IMG/VR virus record: IMGVR_UViG_3300003635_000007
Span: 1 to 45,663 of that record
Source: a virus
Strand: one strand, 5' to 3'
Length of the DNA: 45,663 nt
Shown piece after piece: positions 13,214 to 20,933 of this stretch. How positions within the stretch are numbered: position 1 is the stretch's first letter; the number at the start of each line of letters is the position of its first letter. The notes below the pieces were generated by a model. The model saw nothing but the letters and a program-made list of their open reading frames with translations. It was not told the DNA's origin and did no database searches. Position numbers and translations under genes: made by a program.

Positions 13214-13892
13214 TGGCGATCCTTTCGCTTACCGCGCAGCCTTCTCAAGAGACTCCTTTACTGAGGATGACGCACTAGAGCTTGTAGATGATCTGCTGGA
13301 GAGTGCTATCTGCGAGGTTGATCCGTTCTTCACTGAAGAGGACTACACAGTTTACCTTACAGGGTCAAACAACTTTAGGTACGAGGTCGCTGTTAGCTAT
13401 CCCTACAAAGGAAATAGGCAGTCAGAGAAGCCTGAGTTCTTAGGTATCATTCGTGACCACATGATTGAGAACTGGTCTGCTGTAGTATCTGAAGGGGAGG
13501 AAGCTGACGATCTCATAGGAATCGCATCTACAGAACTTTACCCTGACTGTGTTGTAATATCCATCGACAAGGACATGCTTCAACTACCGGGGACACACTT
13601 CAACCCTGTTACACGTAAGTGGCAAGAAGTAGATGAGTTTGGTGGTCTGAAGTTCTTCTACCAGCAGATACTTACTGGAGACAAGGCAGACAACATCATA
13701 GGTCTGTACGGTATCGGTCCTAAGAAATCGGAGAAACTCTTGGAACACTGTGAGACAGAGGAAGACCTATGGAATGCTGTAGTTGAGGCCTACGACGGAG
13801 ACCTTGACAGGATCGTAGAGAACGCTAGGCTTCTCTGGCTTCGTAGGTATCCAAAACAGATGTGGGAGCCACCTACTGATGAGACGGACTAG
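13197..13892 (+). CDS. 5'-3' exonuclease (T7 gp6 / FEN-like)
   Basis: This 231-residue nuclease removes RNA primers and degrades DNA from 5' ends. Family motifs are present: VLLDGDPFAYRAAF at the N-terminus (Asp6), GEEADDLIG (100-108), SIDKDMLQL (122-130) and the helix-hairpin-helix GDKADNIIGLYGIGPKKSEKLL (161-182), with the acidic residues needed for two-metal catalysis. The ATG at 13197 is chosen because it begins the conserved strand. An in-frame TTG four codons earlier is possible. It overlaps endonuclease I by 14 bases. Confidence 0.9.
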   Translation: MRVLLDGDPFAYRAAFSRDSFTEDDALELVDDLLESAICEVDPFFTEEDYTVYLTGSNNFRYEVAVSYPYKGNRQSEKPEFLGIIRDHMIENWSAVVSEGEEADDLIGIASTELYPDCVVISIDKDMLQLPGTHFNPVTRKWQEVDEFGGLKFFYQQILTGDKADNIIGLYGIGPKKSEKLLEHCETEEDLWNAVVEAYDGDLDRIVENARLLWLRRYPKQMWEPPTDETD

Positions 13893-14274
13893 GTACAGCA
13901 AGAAGGCTCTTGAGGCTGGGTTTCGATCTGGCCTTGAGCTACGCATAGCGCAGCAACTACAGAAGAGAAAGGTTAAATACGAGTACGAAACGAAAAAGAT
14001 ACCGTGGCAGTTAGTAGAGGACAAGGTTTACACCCCAGACTTCATACTTCCTAACGGTATCATCATTGAGGGTAAGGGTAGGTTCACGGCAAGTGACAGA
14101 AAGAAACATCTGTTTATCAAGAGACAACACCCTGACCTTGACATTCGTTTTGTGTTTTCTAACTCTAACAATAGAATCCTGAAAGGATCGAAGACAACTT
14201 ACGGCATGTGGTGCGAGAAGAACGGGTTCCTTTATGCCGACAACGAAATACCAGAAGGATGGCTCAATGAGTGA
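13879..14274 (+). CDS. T7 endonuclease I-like Holliday junction resolvase
   Basis: This 131-residue enzyme cleaves branched DNA before packaging and helps degrade host DNA. It matches T7 gp3: FRSGLELRIAQQL with Glu20, YTPDFILPNGIIIEGKGRF with Asp54, Glu64 and Lys66, DIRFVFSN, KGSKTTYGMWCEKNG and IPEGWL. All four catalytic residues of the T7 enzyme (Glu20, Asp55, Glu65, Lys67) have counterparts. It is translationally coupled to the exonuclease by a 14-base overlap. Confidence 0.93.
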   Translation: MRRTRYSKKALEAGFRSGLELRIAQQLQKRKVKYEYETKKIPWQLVEDKVYTPDFILPNGIIIEGKGRFTASDRKKHLFIKRQHPDLDIRFVFSNSNNRILKGSKTTYGMWCEKNGFLYADNEIPEGWLNE

Positions 14275-14479
14275 TTTAGTCCTACACAAAGTCTTAGAAG
14301 GCCCTATCGACCACGAGACTACTACAGGAGAGTACCTCTACTCTGTGGTCTACCTTGTAGAAGAAAATGACGGGGATGGTCAGCTTTTCGTAGAGGAGTG
14401 CTTCTACGACAACCTGAACGCAGCCTACGAAGAGGTTAAGAAAGTCAACAGTGTCGCAGGGGGTATTCCAAATGGGTAG
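14267..14479 (+). CDS. Hypothetical protein
   Basis: This encodes 70 residues from the ATG with AGAAGGA upstream, overlapping the endonuclease stop by 8 bases. The sequence (YLYSVVYLVEENDGDGQLFVEECFYDNLNAAYEEVKKVN) looks like a small alpha/beta fold in which an edge strand and one helix alternate. Several small genes in this window share this look, but no named family is recognised. Confidence 0.65.
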   Translation: MSDLVLHKVLEGPIDHETTTGEYLYSVVYLVEENDGDGQLFVEECFYDNLNAAYEEVKKVNSVAGGIPNG

Positions 14480-14741
14480 AATCGGTAAGGTACAACTTAA
14501 GCCTCTCCCATCAAAACATTACTCCACAGATGTAGAAGTTGAGGTAGGTGGTAATGGGTGGGACGAACTGGGTAAAACTTTTCATATTGAAATTTGTGGG
14601 ACAGGCTCAAAACCTTCTGTTAGAGAGTATGAACGTGGTTATTATGCAGAAGAGGGTATGAACCACGTAGAATCAGAAGAGCACTATTATCTAGCAAATG
14701 TGATCCTAGAAGCTCTTAGAAAGGCTAGTTATGACAGGTAA
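14472..14741 (+). CDS. Hypothetical protein
   Basis: This encodes 89 residues from the ATG at 14472 (GGGGG eight bases upstream), overlapping the previous gene by 8 bases with ATGGGTAG. A longer frame from 14451 starts with GTG and has no ribosome site. The protein is mixed alpha/beta with a His-rich patch near residues 65-75 (MNHVESEEHYY). Function unknown. The end overlaps the phosphoesterase start by 11 bases. Confidence 0.6.
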   Translation: MGRIGKVQLKPLPSKHYSTDVEVEVGGNGWDELGKTFHIEICGTGSKPSVREYERGYYAEEGMNHVESEEHYYLANVILEALRKASYDR

Positions 14742-15513
14742 AACAGTAGTAGTCTATAGCTGTGCTCATGCCGATCCTTCTGTAGACAACAAACGGTTTG
14801 ACTGGCTTGGTCAATTCCTTTACGACCTACGTCCAGACTACGTAGTTGATCTAGGGGACGGTGCCGACATGAAGAGCCTTAATAGCTACGACACACGTAA
14901 CCCTAAAGCATTGGTGAACCAGAGCTATGAAGCAGATATTGAGGTATATAACGACTCTCAGGAACGTATTCGCGCCCCCTTCAAGAGAGCAAAACGAAAG
15001 CGACCTTACTTCATTGGGTTTGAGGGAAACCACGAACATCGAATCGAAAAGGCTATCCAACACGACCCAAGAATCCAGGGACAAAAACACGGGGTATCCT
15101 TCTCACATCTTCAAACAAAACACTGGTTCGACGAGTACCATCGTTACGAGCACAGCGCCCCAGCCCTCGTTAGTTATGATGGTGTCCTCTACGGGCATTA
15201 TGTTGCAAGTGGCAATTATGGTACTGCTATGTCAACTAAACATCATGGCTATTCTCTTGTTGAAAAGCTGGCCTGTTCTGCAACTGTTGGTCATACTCAC
15301 AAATTCAGTTATTATCATAAGGCTGATGCTCGCCCTACGGCGCTTAATGGTCTTGTGGTGGGCTGCTTCAAAGGAGCGGAGGAAAGCTGGGCGGGACAAG
15401 CTAACGCAGAGTGGAGGAAAGGTTTGGTAGTCAAACGAGAACTACAGGATGGTAACTACGACATTGAATGGGTCTCAATGAAAAGACTACAGAAAGAGTA
15501 CGGGGATGTTTGA
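14731..15513 (+). CDS. Calcineurin-type metallophosphoesterase
   Basis: This encodes 260 residues. The metallophosphatase motifs are present in order: SCAHADPS near residue 12, VVDLGDGAD (GDxxD), FEGNHEHR (GNHE) and VGHTH near the C-terminus. These bind two metal ions and the phosphate. The usual first DxH is CxH (Cys-Ala-His), which I recall as common in this phage subfamily. The substrate may be a nucleotide, RNA or a 5'-nucleic acid end and cannot be decided from sequence. It lies in the DNA metabolism block and overlaps the following gene by 8 bases. Confidence 0.85.
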   Translation: MTGKTVVVYSCAHADPSVDNKRFDWLGQFLYDLRPDYVVDLGDGADMKSLNSYDTRNPKALVNQSYEADIEVYNDSQERIRAPFKRAKRKRPYFIGFEGNHEHRIEKAIQHDPRIQGQKHGVSFSHLQTKHWFDEYHRYEHSAPALVSYDGVLYGHYVASGNYGTAMSTKHHGYSLVEKLACSATVGHTHKFSYYHKADARPTALNGLVVGCFKGAEESWAGQANAEWRKGLVVKRELQDGNYDIEWVSMKRLQKEYGDV

Positions 15514-15691
15514 CTTAGAGAGTAAGATTAACGCGCTGGCAGAGGACTACGGCATGGAGGCTATCATGGAAATGCTTGACCTGACCCCCTACGCTGTGGT
15601 AAAATCCCTCGTTGAGTCAGGCCTAGTAGACACTGACGAGATCATCAGACAGACGGAAGAGATGGACTGGTGGAAAGAGCTGGAGGAGTAG
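15506..15691 (+). CDS. Small acidic hypothetical protein
   Basis: This encodes 61 residues and overlaps the phosphoesterase end by 8 bases. It is an acidic, helical protein (LESKINALAEDYGMEAIMEMLDLTPYAVVKSLVESGLVDTDEI). The LDLTPYAVVKSLVESGLV part resembles a short helix-turn-helix-like segment also seen in the 2981-3130 product (LLVYAGMLGMTRAEVKEILM). Function unknown. Confidence 0.65.
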   Translation: MFDLESKINALAEDYGMEAIMEMLDLTPYAVVKSLVESGLVDTDEIIRQTEEMDWWKELEE

Positions 15692-15934
15692 ATGTACACT
15701 GTCGAATTTGACCATGACTCTGTAGTCATTACTACGTTAGATGAGAGCGATGCCTTCGAGGACGTAGAGCTTATTATGAATGACGACATGACAGTCTTTA
15801 TGCGACAGTGGTGCGAGGAGATGCAGGAGTACCAAATCCTGTTTATGTCCTACCAACAACTACTCGACATCATCGTTTCCATTAAGTCCCCAGAAGGCGC
15901 ATACCGAACAGTACTAGAAGGAGAGACCACATGA
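15692..15934 (+). CDS. Hypothetical protein
   Basis: This encodes 80 residues beginning immediately after the preceding stop, with AGCTGGAGGAG of that gene's end as ribosome site. It is an acidic mixed alpha/beta protein (YTVEFDHDSVVITTLDESDAFEDVELIM). No family is recognised. The final bases overlap the next ATG by four (ATGA). Confidence 0.65.
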   Translation: MYTVEFDHDSVVITTLDESDAFEDVELIMNDDMTVFMRQWCEEMQEYQILFMSYQQLLDIIVSIKSPEGAYRTVLEGETT

Positions 15935-16335
15935 TTACACAACAAGAAGTAGATGGCTGGGAGTACTACGAGACTGTAGACCCTGACCCTGACACAGCCC
16001 AAATGGTACGGGAGTTCGCTGTTGCTACAGGACAGACACCTGACGCTACCCTTTACGCCGATCTTATCAACGAAGAGTTCAACGAGTGGATGGAGACCTG
16101 GAAGTATGGCCTGGGTGACTCTGTAGATAACCTCAAGGAACTGTCCGACCTTGTCTACGTGATCTACGGATACGCATTTGCACGGGGCTGGGGCCTGGAC
16201 GAGGCCATCAAACGTGTCCATGAGAACAACGTAGGACGGTGTGTCCAAGAGGATGGTACAATCAAACGCCGTGAGGACGGTAAGATCATCAAGAACAAAG
16301 CCTATCCGAAAGTTTATCTGGGAGACCTACTTTAA
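15931..16335 (+). CDS. MazG-like nucleotide pyrophosphohydrolase
   Basis: This 134-residue member of the all-alpha NTP pyrophosphohydrolase family hydrolyses nucleoside triphosphates, or possibly (p)ppGpp-related signals, to monophosphates. The motif INEEFNEW (residues about 49-56) followed by NLKELSDLVYVIYGYA (about 69-84) supplies the Mg-binding acidic residues. The C-terminal VHENNVGRCVQEDGTIKRREDGKIIKNKAYPK is a conserved extension of phage members. MazG proteins are frequent in marine phages, where they are thought to adjust host nucleotide pools. The stop shares a base with the reductase start (TAATG), so both are probably co-translated. Confidence 0.85.
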   Translation: MITQQEVDGWEYYETVDPDPDTAQMVREFAVATGQTPDATLYADLINEEFNEWMETWKYGLGDSVDNLKELSDLVYVIYGYAFARGWGLDEAIKRVHENNVGRCVQEDGTIKRREDGKIIKNKAYPKVYLGDLL

Positions 16336-18035
16336 TGAGCAACAACTACAAATCCAACCTCAACCCCATGTTCCGAAGCAAGTTCTCGGAAGACATCTTT
16401 AACCACAAGTATCGACACGAGGGTGCTGAAACTTGGTCTGCACTGGCAAAGACCCTTGTAGATGATGTGTGTAGTGCGGCTGGTGACCAAGCTATGACGC
16501 AAGAAGACAAGGATCAGCTTGTAGAGTACATCCGTGATATGAAGTTTATTCCCGGTGGTCGTTACCTCTACTATGCAGGCCGTTCTAATAAGTTCTTTAA
16601 CAACTGCTACCTCCTCCGTGCTGAAGAGGATAGCCGAGAGGATTGGGCTGATCTTTCGTGGAAGGCTGAAAGCTGCTTGATGACTGGTGGCGGTATTGGT
16701 GTTGACTACAGCGTATATCGTGGTGAAGGTGCACCTATTCAACGAACTGGTGGTCAAGCCTCTGGTCCTATCCCTAAGATGAACATGATTAACGAGATTG
16801 GTCGTCGTGTTATGCAAGGGGGTTCTCGTCGGAGTGCTATCTACGCAAGCCTGAACTGGAAGCATGCAGATGTGAAGTCTTTCCTCAAGGCTAAGGACTG
16901 GGCGGATATGCCTGTTGCTGGTACTGGCAAGAGCTTGTGGGACATCAAACAGGATGACTTTAACTTCCCTGCACCACTTGACATGACCAACATCAGCGTC
17001 AACTACGATACCGAATGGTTGTTGAATTACTACAAAACTGGTGATCCAGGGGGTGTGTTTAAGGAGAATGTTCGCCAAGCACTGAAAACAGCGGAACCGG
17101 GTTTTAGCTTCAACTTCTTTGATAAGGAGAACGAGACCCTTCGTAATGCTTGTACTGAAGTAACTTCTGAAGATGACAGTGATGTTTGTAATCTTGGCTC
17201 TCTGAACCTTGGACGCATCTCTGATATTCACGAACTTCAAGATGTTGTCCGTCTGTCAACCATGTTCTTGATTTGTGGGACGCTGAAAGCTGACTTGCCT
17301 TACGACAAAGTTAAAGAAGTGCGTTGGAAGAATCGCCGCCTTGGTCTTGGTCTTATGGGGATGCACGAATGGCTTATTCAGCGCGGCTACAAGTATGAGG
17401 TCACACCTGAGTTGCACAACTGGCTGTCTGTCTACAAAGGGGAAAGCGACAAAGTTAGTAAAGAATTTGCAGATCGGCTGAGTATTACGCGTCCTGTTGC
17501 TAATCGTGCTATCGCACCTACAGGTAGCATCGGCATCTTGGCGGGAACCTCTACAGGCATTGAACCTATCTTTGCTGTGGCTTACAAGCGTCGTTATCTT
17601 AAGGGAGGGAACCGTTGGCACTACCAGTATGTTGTTGACAGCGCAGCGCAGGAGCTTATCGACCGTTACGGTGCAAACCCTGAGAACGTGGAGAGCGCCC
17701 TTGACCTAGCGGACAAGTACGAGCAGCGTATTAAGTTCCAAGCAGATGTTCAGGACTACGTGGACATGAGCATTAGTTCAACGATCAACCTACCTGCTTG
17801 GGGTTCGAAGCTCAACAACGAAAATACAGTGGATGACTTCTCTGATACACTCGCTAAGTATGCTCACCGTCTTCGTGGTTTTACTTGTTATCCTGATGGC
17901 TCTCGAGGTGGTCAGCCGTTGACTTCAGTGTCTTATCAGGAGGCTGTTGACAAACTTGGTGAAGAGTTTGAGGAACACGTAGAAGCCCACGATATTTGTG
18001 ACATCAGCGGTACTGGCGGGACTTGTGGTGTGTAG
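16335..18035 (+). CDS. nrdJ: Class II (adenosylcobalamin-dependent) ribonucleotide reductase
   Basis: This 566-residue protein converts ribonucleotides to deoxyribonucleotides using adenosylcobalamin to make the thiyl radical. Evidence includes FIPGGRYLYYAGR and FNNCYLL with the first redox Cys91, LMTGGGIGVDYS, GGSRRSA, the active site NACTE (Asn271, Cys273, Glu275), the second redox Cys285 in DVCNLGSLNL, APTGSIGILAGTSTGIEP and the C-terminal CDISGTGGTCG dithiol. No NrdB partner or NrdD glycyl-radical tail exists. It is shorter than the Lactobacillus enzyme (about 740), typical of compact phage monomeric forms. It depends on host cobalamin and is a hallmark of cobaviruses. Confidence 0.92.
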   Translation: MSNNYKSNLNPMFRSKFSEDIFNHKYRHEGAETWSALAKTLVDDVCSAAGDQAMTQEDKDQLVEYIRDMKFIPGGRYLYYAGRSNKFFNNCYLLRAEEDSREDWADLSWKAESCLMTGGGIGVDYSVYRGEGAPIQRTGGQASGPIPKMNMINEIGRRVMQGGSRRSAIYASLNWKHADVKSFLKAKDWADMPVAGTGKSLWDIKQDDFNFPAPLDMTNISVNYDTEWLLNYYKTGDPGGVFKENVRQALKTAEPGFSFNFFDKENETLRNACTEVTSEDDSDVCNLGSLNLGRISDIHELQDVVRLSTMFLICGTLKADLPYDKVKEVRWKNRRLGLGLMGMHEWLIQRGYKYEVTPELHNWLSVYKGESDKVSKEFADRLSITRPVANRAIAPTGSIGILAGTSTGIEPIFAVAYKRRYLKGGNRWHYQYVVDSAAQELIDRYGANPENVESALDLADKYEQRIKFQADVQDYVDMSISSTINLPAWGSKLNNENTVDDFSDTLAKYAHRLRGFTCYPDGSRGGQPLTSVSYQEAVDKLGEEFEEHVEAHDICDISGTGGTCGV

Positions 18036-18136
18036 ATTGACGTAAGAATGCGCCGGAAACGGTCCCCTTATGTCGCCTCCTGAGCATGAGGTTAAACTGC
18101 TCGCTACAACACAAAGCATAATGGAGAACCTTACTC

Positions 18137-18835
18137 GTGGTACAACAAAAGCCAAAAACAAAAACTCGGAGGACTAGGACTAAACACGATGAAAAGAAAC
18201 AACCGATCCATTTGCTACCTAGAAACGAAAGGCAACAGGACTACATCGACGCCCTTAAGCACTCGGATCAAGTTATTGTTTTTGGACCTGCTGGCACTGG
18301 TAAGACCTATTGTGTAGCTACCTTTGCTGCCAATCAGTACCACCTCAAGAACATCAACAAGATTGTAATCACTAGACCTCATGTTGCTGTCGGTAAAGAT
18401 ATTGGGTACTTACCGGGGACACTAGAAGAGAAATGTGCGCCTTGGGCCTTACCTGTAGTCGATGTACTTGAGCGCCACCTAACCAAAGGAGTTGTAGAAA
18501 CTGGACTAAAGAACGAGAACATTGAGGTTGCACCACTGGCTCTTATGCGAGGACGCAGCTTTGAGAACACTTTTGTCATTGTGGATGAGGCCCAGAATAT
18601 TACATTACCAGAACTGAAGATGTTGGTCACTCGTATTGGTGAAGGCTCTAAGTTGGTTCTGAATGGTGACATCCAGCAGAGTGACTTAAAAGAAGCTGAC
18701 GGTCTCAGTAAGATCACACACTACGCAAAGAAACACATGCTGCCTATACCTATCATTGAGTTTACTATTGACGATGTGGTTCGTAGTGATATATGTAAGC
18801 AGTGGATACAAGTGTTTACTGAGGAGGGAATCTGA
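18137..18835 (+). CDS. phoH: PhoH-like P-loop ATPase
   Basis: This 232-residue protein has the Walker A GPAGTGKT at 50-57, ITRPHVAVGKDIGYLPGT (PhoH signature), a Walker B FVIVDEAQN around 136-144 and LVLNGDIQQSD. PhoH is widespread in marine phages. In bacteria it is Pho-regulated and linked to RNA metabolism, and its phage role is unresolved. The best start is the GTG at 18137, with GGAG about 11 bases upstream; no in-frame ATG exists nearby. The first 25 residues are very basic (KPKTKTRRTRTKHDEKK). The 100 bases before it contain only tiny frames. Confidence 0.9.
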   Translation: MVQQKPKTKTRRTRTKHDEKKQPIHLLPRNERQQDYIDALKHSDQVIVFGPAGTGKTYCVATFAANQYHLKNINKIVITRPHVAVGKDIGYLPGTLEEKCAPWALPVVDVLERHLTKGVVETGLKNENIEVAPLALMRGRSFENTFVIVDEAQNITLPELKMLVTRIGEGSKLVLNGDIQQSDLKEADGLSKITHYAKKHMLPIPIIEFTIDDVVRSDICKQWIQVFTEEGI

Positions 18836-19170
18836 TGAAACTCTGTAAGTCTTGTCGTGAGCCTTTAGACTTTCCTTCTGGTGATGGCTGTGCTGCTATG
18901 TTGTCCCATACAGGTACGAAAGGAACTACGATGGGTGACTACAAACAAACGAGAGACTTTGCTGGTGTAGTAACCACAAGGTTCTCAAAGATTCTTAGAG
19001 ACTTAAGTGACGACATTGAAGAGGAGATGGTGGTCTGTACCCTTATGAACTACTACAGCATTCTTGATGACAGTGATGAAGACTTAGTGTGGGCGGTAGA
19101 TAGAGTCCTGCAAGACTTTATGACCACAGAGGACTACAACTCTTGGAAAAAAGGCTTACCTTATGGGTAA
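18835..19170 (+). CDS. Hypothetical protein with N-terminal Cys motif
   Basis: This encodes 111 residues, overlapping the phoH stop by one base. It begins MKLCKSCREPLDFPSGDGC, giving a CxxC and a third Cys that suggest a small zinc site. The rest is helical and acidic. An internal ATG at codon 33 preceded by AAAGGAAC could give a shorter protein (MGDYKQTRDF...) without the Cys motif; I cannot decide between them. No family is recognised. Confidence 0.55.
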   Translation: MKLCKSCREPLDFPSGDGCAAMLSHTGTKGTTMGDYKQTRDFAGVVTTRFSKILRDLSDDIEEEMVVCTLMNYYSILDDSDEDLVWAVDRVLQDFMTTEDYNSWKKGLPYG

Positions 19171-19372
19171 CTGGCATTACCAAGTAATGAGACACAAGGA
19201 CAGCCTTGGAGAGGACTACTACGCTATCCACGAGTACTACAATATGGATGGTAGTGGAGCTTGGACAGAGAACCCTGTAGATGTCTCAGGTGAGTCTGTC
19301 GAAGACCTTAAAAATTCCCTCCTGCGTATGTACCGAGATATTGACAAACACGGGGTGAAAGACTTTGGGTAA
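19163..19372 (+). CDS. Small conserved-type phage protein
   Basis: This encodes 69 residues and starts at ATGGGTAA, overlapping the previous stop by 8 bases. The pattern MGNWHYQVMRHKDSLGEDYYAIHEYY...SVEDLKNSLLRMYRDI is one I recognise from many phages (a small beta-hairpin plus helix protein) without an assigned function. Confidence 0.65.
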   Translation: MGNWHYQVMRHKDSLGEDYYAIHEYYNMDGSGAWTENPVDVSGESVEDLKNSLLRMYRDIDKHGVKDFG

Positions 19373-19634
19373 CTACAGCGAAGGTATTAAACAAGTATTC
19401 AAGGAGACTAGGGATTTGGTAAAAGACAACGTAAACAACCCAAGCCACTATGGTACAGGAAACATCGAGTGCATTGAGTATATAGAGGACTTCCTGACGC
19501 GAGAAGAGTTCATCGGGTACCTACGAGGGAATATTGCTAAGTACATGCACCGATGGCGATACAAGAATGGCCTAGAGGACTTGGAAAAAGCCCAGTGGTA
19601 CCACAACAAACTGATAAAGGTAATGCGAGAATGA
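19365..19634 (+). CDS. DUF3310 / SaV-like phage protein
   Basis: This encodes 89 residues. The core VNNPSHYGTGNIECIEYIEDFL...GYLRGNIAKYMHRWRYKNGLEDLEKAQWYHNKLI is diagnostic of the DUF3310 family, a helical domain found in many phages near nucleotide-metabolism genes and sometimes fused to nucleotide kinases. Its biochemical role is unknown. The start is a TTG within TTGGGTAA, overlapping the previous stop by 8 bases, with GGGGTGAAAG as ribosome site. Confidence 0.85.
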   Translation: MGNYSEGIKQVFKETRDLVKDNVNNPSHYGTGNIECIEYIEDFLTREEFIGYLRGNIAKYMHRWRYKNGLEDLEKAQWYHNKLIKVMRE

Positions 19635-19717
19635 TTGACCTCATACAAACCATAGCAATATTTGGGCTGGCAGTAGTTATCCTTCTGTACTACCCACCAA
19701 CACCACCTTTTGACTAA
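19631..19717 (+). CDS. Tiny membrane peptide
   Basis: This is a 28-residue frame starting at ATGA, overlapping the preceding stop. After MIDLIQT it is a single hydrophobic helix (IAIFGLAVVILLYY) with a Pro-rich end (PPTPPFD). One inner-membrane segment is likely. It stands just ahead of another membrane protein. Small size keeps confidence moderate. Confidence 0.5.
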   Translation: MIDLIQTIAIFGLAVVILLYYPPTPPFD

Positions 19718-19728
19718 AGAGGAACTGT

Positions 19729-19935
19729 ATGCTAACACTCCATATTATCTCAATCGGCGCACTTCTGTCTAGTATGTTTGCGATCTACTCAATCAAGAAA
19801 CAACAGGAGGAGCTTGAAGTACACTGGGTTTCTCTCTACTACCTACTTGCATTCCTACAGAGTGAGTATGAAGACTTTGGAGACCGCAATGTGAAACTGA
19901 AAGACACTACAGGAAAGGATATTGACCTTGAATAA
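19729..19935 (+). CDS. Small membrane-anchored protein
   Basis: This encodes 68 residues, with AAGAGGAA before the ATG. The N-terminal segment LHIISIGALLSSMFAIYSI is a transmembrane helix, and the rest is a charged cytoplasmic or periplasmic tail. Its last codons contain the ribosome site of the following secreted protein. Function unknown. Confidence 0.65.
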   Translation: MLTLHIISIGALLSSMFAIYSIKKQQEELEVHWVSLYYLLAFLQSEYEDFGDRNVKLKDTTGKDIDLE

Positions 19936-20530
19936 CCTACTTAAGACACTCGCACTTCTACTCCTACCGTCAATGGCTGTAGCTGAAGTAACCTACGACG
20001 AAGAGACTAGCACACTACGCATTACTGGCCCTACGGACATGATCCAAGTGATCTCTGCCAGCAACTACATGACAGACCACGAAGTACAGTACATTGAGAT
20101 GTGGGGGCCAGGGGGTTATATGGAGATGGGCCTACAGCTTGGTAATCGTATCTCTCGTGAAGAAACTGCTACTGTAGTTATCCCTAAAGGCAAGAGCTGT
20201 ATCAGTGCGTGTGCCTTTGCAGCTATGGGTTCTAGTCATATCCGTATTGATGGTAAACTGATGTTACATCGGCCATTCATTGCTGCCGCCCCCATCCTAG
20301 AGCGACTAGAGGACATCCTAGCCTACATGGGAAGAGGGTACCTTAAAGCAGCCTACTACTTAGAGGACCACGGGTATTCTCGGAATGTTATGCGTAGTAT
20401 GATGAAGAACACAAGCCCCTGTAAGTTCATGGTATACACAGACCTAGAGGTAAGAGAGCCTAAAGACTTGGTGATGTGGCACCTAGACGATAGTCGATGT
20501 GAGATGCTAAACAGACGAGTCCTACGTTAA
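19928..20530 (+). CDS. Secreted ClpP-like (periplasmic) protein
   Basis: This encodes 200 residues from the TTG at 19928, which lies about 8 bases after AGGAAAGGA; a TTG two codons earlier is too close to that site. The signal peptide (LLKTLALLLLPSMAVA, cleavage near residue 19) predicts export. The body resembles ClpP/crotonase-fold periplasmic proteins: GPGGYMEMGLQLGNRI (60-75), then KGKSCISACAFAAMG with Ser93 between Cys91 and Cys95, and LMLHRPF with His114. In ClpP-like proteases a Gly-Gly motif, a Ser in a small-residue context and a downstream His build the active site. Protease activity and target are inference. It closes the rightward block just before the terminator. Confidence 0.68.
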   Translation: MNNLLKTLALLLLPSMAVAEVTYDEETSTLRITGPTDMIQVISASNYMTDHEVQYIEMWGPGGYMEMGLQLGNRISREETATVVIPKGKSCISACAFAAMGSSHIRIDGKLMLHRPFIAAAPILERLEDILAYMGRGYLKAAYYLEDHGYSRNVMRSMMKNTSPCKFMVYTDLEVREPKDLVMWHLDDSRCEMLNRRVLR

Positions 20531-20539
20531 ACAAAAGTT

Positions 20540-20570
20540 ACCCCGGCGTTTTACGACCGGGGTTTCTTCT
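20540..20570. terminator. Rho-independent terminator between converging gene blocks
   Basis: ACCCCGG (20540-20546) pairs with CCGGGGT (20557-20563) across a 10-base loop and is followed on the plus strand by TTTCTTCTTATCTTTC. It lies 10 bases after the last rightward gene and overlaps the end of the leftward gene at 20551-20694. The downstream run on the minus strand is AACTTTTG, so it may work in both directions. Confidence 0.8.
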
Positions 20571-20694
20571 TATCTTTCTTTTTGTAGCCTGAGGCGTATA
20601 TCGCACGGCCCTGTCGCTCTGCCTCTGCTTTAGTCTTGTAGACTTTACCTGAGCTTCCCCAGCGATAGCCACCTTTTACTTTCCGTACTGGCAT
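20551..20694 (-). CDS. Small basic protein
   Basis: This encodes 47 residues (MPVRKVKGGYRWGSSGKVYKTKAEAERQGRAIYASGYKKK...). The motif GGYRWGxxGKxYxxKAxAExQxxAIYASGYK is one I recognise from short proteins at the end of late gene blocks in many phages. Function unknown. Its last codons form part of the terminator hairpin at 20540-20563. Confidence 0.7.
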   Translation of the reverse strand: MPVRKVKGGYRWGSSGKVYKTKAEAERQGRAIYASGYKKKDKKKPRS

Positions 20695-20933
20695 CACTTC
20701 TTACCTGCTCGTTTGTTCCTTGGGAACGACCTGTTCTTAGACTTGCTTGATGTAGTCAGGTTCTTGCGCGAGTTGTTCTTAGGGTTCCCATCTTTGTGGT
20801 GGACATCTTTCCCAGCTACAGAAACACCTGAGTTAGCTAGTTTCCTACGGGCCTTATTCCGAGACGAACGCTTCTTACGCTGCTCAGGCTTAGAGTGATA
20901 ATTGCTATACTCTTTTTTGTAGTTCCTAGGCAT
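20694..20933 (-). CDS. Small HNH endonuclease-like protein
   Basis: This encodes 79 residues, very basic. VHHKDGNPKNNSRKNL (residues 44-59) is the HNH core found in free-standing phage homing endonucleases, with His45, His46 and the Asn ligands. The N-terminal basic region (KKEYSNYHSKPEQRKKRSSRNKARRK) would contact DNA. It may be a mobile element or a packaging-associated nuclease. It overlaps its neighbours by single bases. Confidence 0.75.
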   Translation of the reverse strand: MPRNYKKEYSNYHSKPEQRKKRSSRNKARRKLANSGVSVAGKDVHHKDGNPKNNSRKNLTTSSKSKNRSFPRNKRAGKK

